A stretch of 64,000 nt of DNA from Limnobacter sp. (GTDB taxonomy: Bacteria; Pseudomonadota; Gammaproteobacteria; Burkholderiales; Burkholderiaceae_B): positions 120,988 to 184,987 of the forward strand of contig JARWZZ010000014.1 in the NCBI GenBank assembly GCA_029866125.1, read 5' to 3'. The position numbers were made by a program, and so were the translations under genes. Of this stretch, positions 35,752 through 44,608 are shown in pieces. Each line of letters opens with the position of its first letter. Positions within the stretch are counted from its first letter, which is position 1. The notes beneath the pieces are model-generated. The model made no database searches. It saw nothing but the letters and a program-made list of their open reading frames with translations, and had not been told where the DNA came from.

Positions 35752-36117
35752 ATGAGTAACATACCAGTGAACAATGTAGAAGATTCTTCAGAAAATCCCG
35801 TAATTCAGCAGTCAGACGGCGCATCAACCAATCCGCTTGTCCGGGTAAGAAACCTAGCAAAAGCATTGGATAACGATGAGTTTGCAACAACAACCGAGCT
35901 GGTGCATCGTTTTAGGCAGGAAAAGGCGCTAATAGCAGAGTTACCCAGTGTTTTTGAGGGCGCACTCGAAGGTATTTTGGAGCGCCTTGAGAGCACCGCC
36001 ATGTTCAACGAAGAGGCCTGCTCGTTTAGTCAAACCGATATGTTTGCAGCGCTCAGTGTTTGGGTTGAGAAAGCAGAATCCTACCTGCTTAAGCAACTGG
36101 GTGTGAACTTGGATTAG
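35752..36117 (+). CDS. Small hypothetical protein
   Basis: A 121-residue acidic protein I do not recognise. Residues 1-28 are Asn/Ser/Asp-rich and probably disordered; the rest is helical (NLAKALDNDEFATTTELVHR, LPSVFEGALEGILERLES) with no membrane segment. It starts at ATG after a weak TAAGTAAC site. Its 3' end overlaps the convergent hybrid kinase gene by 29 nt. It faces away from the SRPBCC gene across 91 bp. Confidence 0.65.
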   Translation: MSNIPVNNVEDSSENPVIQQSDGASTNPLVRVRNLAKALDNDEFATTTELVHRFRQEKALIAELPSVFEGALEGILERLESTAMFNEEACSFSQTDMFAALSVWVEKAESYLLKQLGVNLD

Positions 36118-38026
36118 AGTTGCCGATAGCCTGGGCCTTGGTTTGGCCATTGGCAATGTCGGCCAAAACAATGTCCAACGCATCAAATGACACAGGTTTG
36201 GTCAGGTGTTTGTTCATACCACACGAGATTGAAAGCGCAATATTGGCCTCATCGGCTAAACCTGACAGGGCACAAATGTAGCTTTGGCAGGATTTACCCG
36301 TGCCAGCACGAATGCGCCGGCTGGCCTCGTGTCCATCCACCTCGGGCATGTCAATGTCCATCAAAATAAGGTCAAAGGCATGGCCTTCAGAGGTTTGTAC
36401 TGCCTCCAACCCACCATTGGCTTTGACCACTTTGTGGCCCCGCTTGACTAAAAATTTGTCCAACAATTTCAAATTCAATGGGTGGTCATCCACAATCAAC
36501 ACATCCAGTGGTCGTAGATTGACCTCTGGCTTGGCTTTTGCTGGGATGTTGATTTGAGTGGTAACGGCCATGTTGAGATAAACCGTAAACACGGAACCCA
36601 CACCGGGCTCAGAAGTGACGTCGATTCTTCCCCCCATCAGCTCGACCAAGCCCTTGGAGATTGCCAACCCAAGGCCAGTACCGCCAAATTTGCGGTGCGT
36701 GTCCCTACCCGCTTGGGTAAAACGCCGGAAAAGCTTGCTTAACGCAACTTGGCTAATGCCAATACCACTGTCAATAATTTCTATGAATACTTCCATACGT
36801 GAGTTCATAGGTCGGGAACCCGAGACTTTGATTCGAACAAAGCCCTGCTCGGTGAACTTCAACGCGTTGGACACCAGGTTCTGGAACACTTGACGCAAAC
36901 GGTGCGGGTCGCCCAGCAATGCGGGGTTGTCTTCCAACAAATTGATGTAAGTCAGCTCAATCCCTTTTTGATCAGCCAGCGATTTGTTCAATTGGTAAAT
37001 ATTACTCAGCACTTCATTCAAATCGAATGGGCGGTTTTCCAACCGAATGCCTTGAGCCTCGATACGCGAGTAATCCAATATGTCGTTGAGGATAAGGTGC
37101 AAGGACTCACCCGCCATCACCACATTGTGCGCATCGGACTTCATTTCCACATCAGACAAATTGCTTTCCAACAAGCGGGAAAAGCCAACAATTGCATTGA
37201 GCGGCGTGCGCAACTCGTGGCTAACCGTGGCTAAAAAATCGGACTTGGCTTTGTCCTCAGATTCAGCCTTGATACGGGCCAGCACGTGGTCTGACACATC
37301 CAACAACAAGGCATAGACGGAAATGTATTCTGGTTTGTCTCGATGCCGAAGCAGGGAAAGTTGGTAATACCGCTTTTCCTCATGCGCGGCTTTTTGTAAG
37401 CCAAACACGAGCTTTTCCCGTTCGGGAAACGCATCACTGCGGCTTAACACCTGCCGGACTGAATCTTGCTCGGACGGGTCTACAAACCGCAGAAGTGAGG
37501 TCCAGTCATTGACGAACTCACTGCGCTGCACATTGATAAAGCGAACCAAATTGTCGCCAACGGATTTGATTTCGATTTGCCGATCGGAGGTTACCAAGTA
37601 GGAGAATGAAAATCCTTCGGCACACTGCTCTAGGGCTTTAACATGGGAGACTTCAAGCGACACCAAGTCTGACAAAGCTTGATTGGCGCGCTGCAAACCA
37701 CCTATTTGATGCTCGAGGGAAAGTAATAACTCTGGATTAACATCCGGTTTGGTGTCTGAATTTTCAGAATAGCCGGTTTGGCGCAATAGGGTTTTGACAC
37801 GATGGGTAAACACGGTATCCAACACCAAGGCGCCAAGCATTGCGCCCAGTATGCTTAGGCTGGCTGCCCAAAGGCCAAGGTAAGAGTCGGCGGCAAAGTC
37901 GGTCAGTAGCCCAAGTCCAAGGAAAAAGGAAAGGGCTATGGATGCTGTTACGCCTAGCCAAGGGCTTGCGAATGCCCGAAAACGGGCACGCACAACCATT
38001 AACTCGAAAAATTGTAATACACCCAT
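36089..38026 (-). CDS. Membrane hybrid sensor histidine kinase
   Basis: A 645-residue hybrid kinase. Two membrane helices (about residues 23-45 and 50-73) are followed by a coiled coil, a PAS-like region, HisKA with the phosphoacceptor in VSHELRTPLNAIVGF (His about 270), the HATPase N-box LVSNALKF, DSGIGI and GGTGLGLAI, and a C-terminal receiver with the acceptor Asp in LILMDIDMPEVDGHEA (about 557) and DD acids in LIVDDHPLN. The sensor part is almost all membrane, so the signal may be sensed in the bilayer. I start at the ATG at 38026, just after the upstream gene's stop; a second ATG is at 37996. No response regulator is adjacent. Confidence 0.9.
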   Translation of the reverse strand: MGVLQFFELMVVRARFRAFASPWLGVTASIALSFFLGLGLLTDFAADSYLGLWAASLSILGAMLGALVLDTVFTHRVKTLLRQTGYSENSDTKPDVNPELLLSLEHQIGGLQRANQALSDLVSLEVSHVKALEQCAEGFSFSYLVTSDRQIEIKSVGDNLVRFINVQRSEFVNDWTSLLRFVDPSEQDSVRQVLSRSDAFPEREKLVFGLQKAAHEEKRYYQLSLLRHRDKPEYISVYALLLDVSDHVLARIKAESEDKAKSDFLATVSHELRTPLNAIVGFSRLLESNLSDVEMKSDAHNVVMAGESLHLILNDILDYSRIEAQGIRLENRPFDLNEVLSNIYQLNKSLADQKGIELTYINLLEDNPALLGDPHRLRQVFQNLVSNALKFTEQGFVRIKVSGSRPMNSRMEVFIEIIDSGIGISQVALSKLFRRFTQAGRDTHRKFGGTGLGLAISKGLVELMGGRIDVTSEPGVGSVFTVYLNMAVTTQINIPAKAKPEVNLRPLDVLIVDDHPLNLKLLDKFLVKRGHKVVKANGGLEAVQTSEGHAFDLILMDIDMPEVDGHEASRRIRAGTGKSCQSYICALSGLADEANIALSISCGMNKHLTKPVSFDALDIVLADIANGQTKAQAIGNSNPSSHPVA

Positions 38027-38052
38027 AAATGGCGACAACACCCTATCTGGTA

Positions 38053-38754
38053 CTAAGCAATATGCCGTGATAAAAACTCCAATGTGCGACCACGGGCCAA
38101 ACTGGAAGCTTTCTGATTGTACATGCCGCGCGCCCAACAGTTAAAGCCATGGTCAACGTCTGGGTAAGTAAAAATATGCACGCCCTTATTGGACTCGAAT
38201 GCACGGCGAATGGATTCAACCGCGGTGGGTGGGATGTAAGCATCTTGCTCAGCGAAATGCATCAACATAGGCTGCATGACGCTGGGAGCGCGGTCCAAAT
38301 GGTTGTGAATTCCACCCCCGTAATAGCACACCGATGCATCCACCGAACCGGGGGCCGATCCAACCGCGTAAGACAGCACACCGCCCATGCAATAACCCAA
38401 GCTGGCCACTTTGCCAGTCACCTCAGGCATTGCTTTAAGGTGCTTGGCGGCAAGCAGTAGGTCTTCAATCGCTTGGGGAAAGTCCATTTTACCCATGAGC
38501 TCTAAGCCTTTACCAAAGCCATCGGTGTCGTAGCCTAGGTTAACGCCCGGCTCTACCCGCCAAAATACGTCTGGGGCCAAAACCGTGTAGCCATCCATGG
38601 CGTATTGGTCTGCCACTGCGCGAATGTGGTCATTAACGCCGAAAATTTCCTGGATCAATAAAATGCCCGGCCCGCGACCGGAAGGCGGTGTACTGAGGTA
38701 GGCGTTGAAATGCCCGCCAGTCGTAGCTTTCAGGGTAATTTCTTTTGAATTCAT
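38053..38754 (-). CDS. Dienelactone hydrolase family protein
   Basis: A 233-residue dienelactone-hydrolase fold enzyme. GPGILLIQEIFGVNDHIRAVADQYA (in two parts) with the Glu that supports the nucleophile, catalytic Cys in VASLGYCMGGVLSYAVG, Asp in FAEQDAYIPPT and His in YPDVDHGFNCWARG form the Cys-Asp-His triad. I start at MNSKEITLK (ATG at 38754, AGG 7 nt before); ATG at 38760 is also possible. The substrate can be a dienelactone or another lactone. The histidine kinase gene follows 26 nt later, so they may be co-transcribed. An inverted repeat lies upstream. Confidence 0.93.
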   Translation of the reverse strand: MNSKEITLKATTGGHFNAYLSTPPSGRGPGILLIQEIFGVNDHIRAVADQYAMDGYTVLAPDVFWRVEPGVNLGYDTDGFGKGLELMGKMDFPQAIEDLLLAAKHLKAMPEVTGKVASLGYCMGGVLSYAVGSAPGSVDASVCYYGGGIHNHLDRAPSVMQPMLMHFAEQDAYIPPTAVESIRRAFESNKGVHIFTYPDVDHGFNCWARGMYNQKASSLARGRTLEFLSRHIA

Positions 38755-38794
38755 TGGCATACCTACAACAAATGGATTGAGTTGCATTAAAAAT

Positions 38795-38828
38795 TACTGT
38801 ACAGATACACAGCCTTTCTTGTACAGTA
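38795..38828. promoter_or_regulatory. Inverted repeat with a LexA-box-like site between divergent genes
   Basis: The arms TACTGTACA (38795-38803) and TGTACAGTA (38820-38828) are perfect reverse complements. Inside, CTGT at 38797-38800 and ACAG at 38809-38812 are eight bases apart, which is the CTGT-N8-ACAG layout of LexA boxes in many beta- and gammaproteobacteria. The site lies 41 bp above the dienelactone hydrolase start and 45 bp above the small membrane protein start. A TetR-type dimer using both palindromic arms is the alternative. The symmetry is seen directly; the regulator is inferred. Confidence 0.5.
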
Positions 38829-38872
38829 CTCAACAACAACTAGATCAATGACGATACAGGACGGAGGTTAAT

Positions 38873-39148
38873 ATGAGTGTACGCAAATTTGTTGCAGTTT
38901 TGGCGGCTTGGGTACTGGTATGCGCGTGGGTGCTTGAACCTGCATTAATTTCGCCTTTTTTTGATGGGCTAAGCACGCTGGATTTGGCCAGTGCAGACAT
39001 GTTAATCAACGCCAGTGACGCGCCTCAAACGGCTGCAATCAGCGAGGCCGCGCAGCCTGTGATATCGATGGACCATCTGCGGGCTTTGTGCCTTTTGTAT
39101 TTTGGTTTACCCGCTGCGGCCTACCTGCTGTCACAAGCCGAGTTTTGA
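38873..39148 (+). CDS. Small two-helix membrane protein
   Basis: A 91-residue protein with GGAGG five nt before its ATG. The N-terminal helix (about 5-27, FVAVLAAWVLVCAWVLEPAL) could be a signal anchor, a polar loop follows (about 35-64), and a second hydrophobic segment (about 68-85, LRALCLLYFGLPAAAYLL) lies near the C-terminus. I do not recognise a family. The inverted repeat upstream raises the chance of stress control, with a small membrane protein under it being a familiar pattern, but this is inference. The lipoprotein gene starts 41 nt later. Confidence 0.72.
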   Translation: MSVRKFVAVLAAWVLVCAWVLEPALISPFFDGLSTLDLASADMLINASDAPQTAAISEAAQPVISMDHLRALCLLYFGLPAAAYLLSQAEF

Positions 39149-39189
39149 AGTTATATTGCATTCATTCTCGGCAGCTGAATGTTTAAATC

Positions 39190-40263
39190 ATGCGTAAATT
39201 GTCTTCGGGGTTTTGGTTGTTGTTGGGCATTGGGGTTTCATTGCTTCAGGCTTGCGCATCCAACAACCCTTACTACAACCCCAACAAGGCCCATCACCGG
39301 CCCGAGGGTTTTGTAAACAGTGATGGAACAACCGTTTCAAAACCACTCAGCGACCTGATGCGTTGGTACCGTGAGCGGTTTGGCAAATCCCTGCCACCAC
39401 CGCCTGGCGAATTCATGGCCAATTACGATGCTTTTCCGGTGCGGCCCTTTAAAGCCAGTCCGTTGGAAAGCCCAACCCAAATTAGGGCCAGTTGGTTAAG
39501 CCATGCCAGTGTGCTGTTAGAGATGCAGGGCTTAACCGTGCTGACCGACCCTCATTTCTGCGAGCGTGCATTTCCAGTCCAATGGGCGGGGCCCGCACGC
39601 AAAGTAAAATCGCCCACCAATGTGGCAAACCTGCCGCATGTGGATGTGGTGGTGATTAGCCACAACCACTATGACCACATGGATGAAGGCACTTTGCTGG
39701 ACTTGGCCAAAAAAAGCCCCAAAACCTTGTTTTTGGTGCCGCTGGGTGTTGAGCAAACCTTTCAAAGCTGGGGAATTAACAACGTACAAGCCATGGATTG
39801 GTGGGATACAAAAAGTATTCAAGGTGCACAGTTTGTTTTTGTACCGGCTTACCATTGGTCCGCACGTACCCTGCTTGACCGCAATAAAACATTGTGGGGT
39901 GGCTGGGTTGTAAAGCATCCGCGGCTAAACTTCTTTTTCAGCGGTGATACGGGTTACAGCCAAGACTTCAAAGAGATTGGCAAACGTTTTGGACCCTTTG
40001 ATTTCAGCGCCATTGCGGTTGGGGCTTATGAACCAAGGTGGTTTATGAAGGCACAGCACATCAATCCTGATGAGGCGGTGCAAATTCATCAGGAAGTCAG
40101 ATCACAAAAGTCGATTGGTGTGCATTGGGGTACGTTTGAGCTGACCGATGAGCCTCTGGACCAACCCATTGGGGACTTGGCCAAAGCCCGTAAGAAGTAT
40201 GGCTTGCCCGATTCAGAGTTTCAGCTGCTTGAACATGGGCAATCCATCATTCTTAAAGATTGA
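39190..40263 (+). CDS. MBL-fold metallohydrolase lipoprotein
   Basis: A 357-residue metallo-beta-lactamase-fold protein of the YtnP/NAPE-PLD-like group. The N-terminal signal ends in the lipobox LLQACAS, so it should be lipidated. The metal site is VVVISHNHYDHMDEGTLL, then VPAYHWS, FFFSGDTGYSQDF (Asp of motif 4) and HWGTFELTDEP. The conserved region SWLSHASVLLEM is typical of NAPE-PLD-like enzymes. Substrate unknown, perhaps a phospholipid-derived compound. It overlaps the 3' end of the next convergent gene by 11 nt. Confidence 0.92.
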   Translation: MRKLSSGFWLLLGIGVSLLQACASNNPYYNPNKAHHRPEGFVNSDGTTVSKPLSDLMRWYRERFGKSLPPPPGEFMANYDAFPVRPFKASPLESPTQIRASWLSHASVLLEMQGLTVLTDPHFCERAFPVQWAGPARKVKSPTNVANLPHVDVVVISHNHYDHMDEGTLLDLAKKSPKTLFLVPLGVEQTFQSWGINNVQAMDWWDTKSIQGAQFVFVPAYHWSARTLLDRNKTLWGGWVVKHPRLNFFFSGDTGYSQDFKEIGKRFGPFDFSAIAVGAYEPRWFMKAQHINPDEAVQIHQEVRSQKSIGVHWGTFELTDEPLDQPIGDLAKARKKYGLPDSEFQLLEHGQSIILKD

Positions 40264-40651
40264 CGATTGACCTAATTTTGCAAAGTGTCAGCAGGTCCAT
40301 GAGGTCTTGATCTGACGCTTTGTCAGACATCATGTGCAATCTGCCCATTGATACAGTGCCGTATTCACTCAACTTGCGGCCTGTATCCTGAAGAATGATG
40401 ATGTGTGCGCCTCTGGCGAATGAATCAATCAATGCTGACTCAATCAGTGGGCTTGAACGTGCAAATGTTGCACGTACCACGACCACCTCAAAATCCAATA
40501 GTTTGTTGGCGTAAGCGCATTCTTTCGCGCTCATTCGCGGCAGTACTTCGTCTTCACCCCAAATACAGGATGTGATGTCACACAGCTTTTGCAACAGTGC
40601 AGCTTGAGGCTCAAGCACCATGACGCCTATTTTTTCAATGCTATCTGACAT
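40253..40651 (-). CDS. Degenerate receiver-like protein
   Basis: A 132-residue protein with the alternating pattern of a CheY-like receiver: strand IGVMVLEPQAALLQKL, strand DFEVVVVRATF, strand AHIIILQDTG, then RLHMMSDKASDQDLMDLL. The place of the acceptor Asp after the third strand is held by Val-Arg, and the acidic pair at the first strand has a single Glu, so phosphorylation looks unlikely. It could be a pseudo-receiver or another flavodoxin-like fold. GAGAG precedes the ATG. No effector domain is attached. Confidence 0.65.
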   Translation of the reverse strand: MSDSIEKIGVMVLEPQAALLQKLCDITSCIWGEDEVLPRMSAKECAYANKLLDFEVVVVRATFARSSPLIESALIDSFARGAHIIILQDTGRKLSEYGTVSMGRLHMMSDKASDQDLMDLLTLCKIRSIVNL

Positions 40652-40754
40652 GGTTGGCTCTCGGTTTGTCTAGGACAAACCAATTGGAGCACACACTCAT
40701 GTTTAACGCAATCAAGAATAAGGGGGATTTAATTGTATTAATTAATCGATACGA

Positions 40755-42179
40755 TCAATCAATTCCATATGGGGTCAGTAATTCATGCAATCGAAGCTCT
40801 GCCCGAAGGGTACGAAGGGTCACTAACACCCCGGCAATCCTCCGATGCAGGAAAATAATTTCCTTAGGCGGAATCTTGAAATGCACGGACATCATCTTCA
40901 GCGCCGCAGTCTGCCCTACCCTTGCAGGCAAGTCGGTGGCGTTAAACCGGTAGGCACCACCCGGTGTGTACAAATACTCGGGCACTTTGGGGTCAAAGGG
41001 CTTGCGGAAAGGCTCTACGATCAGCTCGGTGAGGTCACCAAAACCCTGCAGCACTGAAACAGGTGTGCCTTCGTTCATCAAGCCGATGTCTACCACACCT
41101 TCTGCGATTGTCTTTCTGTCGCATCGAAGCGAGCCATTGACAATTTTGCTGTAGTTGTTGATAAAACTTCGCTCAAACCCACGGGTAGCGCCAAAGTCCA
41201 GCACCACGATTTGGTCGTTTTCGCCTTCTGGGTCAATTCGAATCCTGTAATTGCCAAAATGCGGATCGGTTTGAACGGTTTGCCACTCAAAAAACTCACG
41301 CACAAAAAGCTCAGCAAAAGATTGGGCCAAGCGGTTGCGTCTTGCTTGGGAAAGACTTTGCACCTCGGGCGCAGAAACAGAGTAACCGGGTTCGTACCGG
41401 GTGGTTAAAATTCGGTTCGAGCAAAATTCGGGAAACACCTTGGGTACGATAAATCGAGGGTCATCGGCCAATTTTTCCATAAAAAATTCGGTGTACTTGC
41501 GCTCTTGAACGTAGTCGCATTCACGCTCCAACATGTCTTGAAGCTCATCGAACACATGCGACAAATCCAAAGCTTTGGGTACAAGACGTGCAGCGGTGAG
41601 CAGCCTACGCAGGGTGCCCACATCGGTGCCAATGGCATTGGCCACGCCAGGGTATTGAATTTTAACGACCACCTTTTCGCCTGTGGCGTTGATTCGGGCC
41701 AAATGGGCTTGCCCCAAAGAGGCAGCGGCGATGGGTTGGGTTTTGATGTCCAGCTTGGCCAGGGTGGCTTGCCCTAGCGCTTCTTGTAACTGAGGTTCAA
41801 CAAAGTTCCAAGCCACGGCGGGGGTGTCGTCCTGCAGGGTGGCCAACACTTCAATGGCTTCTTCGGGCAAAAAGTATTGGCCGTAAAGGGACATCATTTG
41901 CCCGGCCTTCATCACGCTACCCTTTAACTGCCCCAGCTCATCCGCCAAAATTTGGGCTTGATCGCGGTAAAAGTTGCGGTTGGCGGCGTCTTTGTCTTCA
42001 CCTTTGCGGAAAAAATTACGGACGGTGTGTGTAGCAATTTTGGCACCGGCCCCAACGCCCATTTTGGTCAGTGCAAAATTACGCTCAAAGGCACCGGTTT
42101 TGATGCGGTCTATGGATTTACGCTGAGGGTCAATCTGATCGAAATCGCTGTCGTCAGACTTGTTTTTGGAGTCGCTCAT
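40755..42179 (-). CDS. ABC1/UbiB-family atypical kinase
   Basis: A 474-residue ABC1 (AarF/UbiB) family protein. The family-specific KxGQ motif is in GSVMKAGQMMSLYG, the Ala-rich loop in IAAASLGQAHLARI replaces a Gly-rich loop, the Lys is in VVVKIQYPG, the catalytic region is TDPHFGNYRI and metal-binding LDFGATRGF. These proteins support ubiquinone synthesis and lipid handling in bacteria and mitochondria. It lacks C-terminal membrane helices, unlike E. coli UbiB. A 103-bp gap separates it from the receiver-like gene. Confidence 0.93.
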   Translation of the reverse strand: MSDSKNKSDDSDFDQIDPQRKSIDRIKTGAFERNFALTKMGVGAGAKIATHTVRNFFRKGEDKDAANRNFYRDQAQILADELGQLKGSVMKAGQMMSLYGQYFLPEEAIEVLATLQDDTPAVAWNFVEPQLQEALGQATLAKLDIKTQPIAAASLGQAHLARINATGEKVVVKIQYPGVANAIGTDVGTLRRLLTAARLVPKALDLSHVFDELQDMLERECDYVQERKYTEFFMEKLADDPRFIVPKVFPEFCSNRILTTRYEPGYSVSAPEVQSLSQARRNRLAQSFAELFVREFFEWQTVQTDPHFGNYRIRIDPEGENDQIVVLDFGATRGFERSFINNYSKIVNGSLRCDRKTIAEGVVDIGLMNEGTPVSVLQGFGDLTELIVEPFRKPFDPKVPEYLYTPGGAYRFNATDLPARVGQTAALKMMSVHFKIPPKEIIFLHRRIAGVLVTLRTLRAELRLHELLTPYGID

Positions 42180-42261
42180 GATCGGTGGTTGATTTCATTG
42201 GATGTGGCCACATTGTAGGTGGGTTTGTGCCATGAGTCTGTGAACATTCACTCTAATGCTT

Positions 42262-43638
42262 TTATCTCATCATTTTCCGAAGTGCGCCAGGTGTGAAGTC
42301 GTTGCTGTTGACGGGCACGTTGAACCGGGTGGGAGGTTCCTCGTTTTCAAACCCACTGAAAATGGTTTTTCGGGCGTTGAGGTCATGTTGCATCTCGCCT
42401 GCCGCATACATGCCGGGGGCGTTGTAAGCCTGCATCAAGTACAAGGATTTAACACGCCACAACTCGCCTTTGGAATCGTATTGGTCCATCAGGGCGACAT
42501 ACCAGCTGTCTTCATCCACGTACATAACACGCCGTGAATACAAATGCTCCATACCAGGTTTGAGTTTACCTTCCAGCACATACACCCGGTGCAGTTCAAA
42601 CCGGGTTAATTCGGGTTTTACAAAAGCATCGTCCACCATGTCGGTGTATTTCAGTGATTTGTTGCTCATCCGGTAGTTGTTGTATGGGATGTACATTTCC
42701 TTCTTTCCAAGCAACTTCCATTCAAACCGCTCTGGGGACCCATTAAAGCCGTAAATATCGTCCACTGTGCGAAGCGAGTCGCTGTTGCCAGCAGGTGCGG
42801 CATGTGACAGTTCAGGCGCGCGTATCACACGCCGTTGGCCAGAGTTGACCACCCAAGCGTTGCGGGCATCCTCTTTGAAATTAAGCGTGTCATGCACCAG
42901 CAGCGCTTCACCGGCTAAGGATGAAGGGCGGCGCACATCACCGATCAAACTGAACAAATGGGTGGTGCCCTCTTTGCCGATAGCGGGTGCAAATGCGATG
43001 GTTTGTGAGGTGGAAACAGGCACGGGTTTCACACCGGGGCCAGAAATAAAACTGGCGGTGTGGGATTCTAAACTTTGAGCGGGCCTGCGCATCAACAGGT
43101 TCCAAATGGCTTCTGCACCCGCTTTGGCTTGGGGAAATGGCACGCTTGATGTTTTAACGCCAGCCACGGCAAGGCCGTTGTGGGTCAACGAAATGCCCGG
43201 TGCTTCTTTTTGGATGGCTTGAAGCATGCTGGTGGAAAAGGTTGCTGTGCGCTGGCTGGGGTAAACAGGAATTTTGTATTTGGGGTATTTTTTAATCAGC
43301 TGCACTTGGCCGGTGGGCAATTTGTCGGCGTGGCTGTCTACATTGGATTGGTCAATCACAAACAAGGGTTTTTCTGCAGCAAATGGATCGACATAACCTT
43401 TACTGGCATCAAACCCAGCAGGTGGGGTTGAAAGCCCACCCATCCACTCGGGAATGGTTTTAGCCGCGTTGCCTGCTTTTTCAGCGCCCAAGGGGGTCAA
43501 GCTGGCTGAATTGGATGCCAATTGCGCAAGGGCAATTGGCTGGAACAAAAGCACCAGTAACCCCAACAGTGTGCCAAACAAACAGCTAAACCAGCGATAA
43601 AAGAAATACCCAAAAAACGTTGTTGTGTGTTGCGTCAT
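42262..43638 (-). CDS. DUF1329 outer-membrane lipoprotein-sorting-like protein
   Basis: A 458-residue exported protein of the DUF1329 family. An N-terminal hydrophobic signal (about 8-38) leads into LTPLGAEKAGNAAKTIPEWMGGL, the classic family start, and the body includes PYNNYRMSNKSLKYTDMV and SRRVMYVDEDSWYVALMDQYDSKGEL (in parts) with a LolA-like beta-fold. In aerobic beta- and gammaproteobacteria the gene tends to stand beside RND transporters and DUF1302 proteins; neither is in this window, so here it is a single gene. A strong AGGAGG site lies upstream, and a 10-bp duplication (AAAGCACTAT) sits above it. Confidence 0.9.
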   Translation of the reverse strand: MTQHTTTFFGYFFYRWFSCLFGTLLGLLVLLFQPIALAQLASNSASLTPLGAEKAGNAAKTIPEWMGGLSTPPAGFDASKGYVDPFAAEKPLFVIDQSNVDSHADKLPTGQVQLIKKYPKYKIPVYPSQRTATFSTSMLQAIQKEAPGISLTHNGLAVAGVKTSSVPFPQAKAGAEAIWNLLMRRPAQSLESHTASFISGPGVKPVPVSTSQTIAFAPAIGKEGTTHLFSLIGDVRRPSSLAGEALLVHDTLNFKEDARNAWVVNSGQRRVIRAPELSHAAPAGNSDSLRTVDDIYGFNGSPERFEWKLLGKKEMYIPYNNYRMSNKSLKYTDMVDDAFVKPELTRFELHRVYVLEGKLKPGMEHLYSRRVMYVDEDSWYVALMDQYDSKGELWRVKSLYLMQAYNAPGMYAAGEMQHDLNARKTIFSGFENEEPPTRFNVPVNSNDFTPGALRKMMR

Positions 43639-43690
43639 AGTGCCCTCCTAGAAAGCACTATAAAGCACTACAGCAATCAAATGGCCCAAA

Positions 43691-44089
43691 CTAAACCTGC
43701 AACGCACAAGCCTTCAGCACTTCCAAACGAATTACACGCAGCACGGCGGCATTGGTTGCTTCCAGCACAACCGGAGGCGCGCAACCGGCTTGGTAGGCTT
43801 CTAGCCAGCGAAGGGCACAAACGCACCAGCGGTCGCCCGGCTTAAGCCCAGGGAAACGGTATTCTGGCCGCGCCGTGCTGAGGTCGTTGCCCACTGAACG
43901 GGAATATTCCAAAAACTCGCTGGTGACTTTGGCGCACACCACATGGCTGCCGCTGTCGGTGGGGCCAGTGGAACAGCACCCGTCCCGGAAAAACCCGGTA
44001 AGTGGTGAGTAGGAACAGGCCAGCAAGGTGCCGCCCAGCACATTCTTGTCAGTGGATTCGGGGGGATTGGGTTCGTTTTTGTTGCTCAT
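43691..44089 (-). CDS. DUF2237 family protein
   Basis: A 132-residue cysteine-rich protein of family DUF2237, starting MSNKNEPNPP (ATG at 44089, just past the thioesterase stop). Recognisable blocks are NVLGGTLLACS, PLTGFFRDGCCSTGPTDSGSH, GNDLSTARPEY and FPGLKPGDRWCVCALRWLEA. Several cysteines are strictly spaced. The family has no proved role. The gene is probably co-transcribed with the thioesterase above it. Confidence 0.92.
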   Translation of the reverse strand: MSNKNEPNPPESTDKNVLGGTLLACSYSPLTGFFRDGCCSTGPTDSGSHVVCAKVTSEFLEYSRSVGNDLSTARPEYRFPGLKPGDRWCVCALRWLEAYQAGCAPPVVLEATNAAVLRVIRLEVLKACALQV

Positions 44090-44093
44090 GTGT

Positions 44094-44558
44094 TTACTTT
44101 GGAATAGGCACAACCGCCATGGTTAGGCGTGATACACAACTGAGTTTACCGGAATCGTCATGCAAATCGATGGACCAAACCTGAGAAGTTCGCCCTGAAT
44201 GGACCAATTTGGCTGTGCCTGTGACTTTGCCTGACCGTACGCCACGCAGGTGGTTGGCGTTGACTTCTTGCCCCACGCAATAAAACTTGCTGGTATCAAC
44301 CACGCAATTGGCACCAATGCTGCCCAAGGTTTCAGCCAGCACCACATTGGCACCGCCGTGTACCAATCCAAAAGGTTGAAATGTGCGTTTGTCGGCCGGG
44401 ATGGTTCCGCGAATGAAGTCAGGCCCAATTTCGGTGACTTCCATGCCCATGGCCTCGCAGGCAGTATTAGCCATACCCGCGTTAATTTTGGCAATGTCTG
44501 GTTGAGTAAACCAAACGGATTTTGTTGCGCTTTCTTGTGTTGGGGTGTGTTGTGACAT
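44094..44558 (-). CDS. Hotdog-fold thioesterase (PaaI/YdiI type)
   Basis: A 154-residue hotdog protein. The signature FGLVHGGANVVLAETLGSIGAN with the catalytic Glu identifies the PaaI/YdiI type, followed by GQEVNANHLRGVRSGKVTGTAKLVHSG-type strands. It should cleave acyl- or aroyl-CoA such as DHNA-CoA or phenylacetyl-CoA analogues; the substrate is not readable. AGGGCTAGG-like ribosome site upstream (GAGGG). It is the first gene of a pair with DUF2237. Confidence 0.92.
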   Translation of the reverse strand: MSQHTPTQESATKSVWFTQPDIAKINAGMANTACEAMGMEVTEIGPDFIRGTIPADKRTFQPFGLVHGGANVVLAETLGSIGANCVVDTSKFYCVGQEVNANHLRGVRSGKVTGTAKLVHSGRTSQVWSIDLHDDSGKLSCVSRLTMAVVPIPK

Positions 44559-44608
44559 GCCTAGCCCTCATAGCAGGTGAATTCAAGGCACTAAGCATAC
44601 TGCAATTA

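Noticed and set aside
40654..40953. A 99-codon plus-strand frame overlapping the ABC1 kinase gene
   Set aside because: It covers the conserved 3' part of the kinase gene on the other strand and has no own motif.
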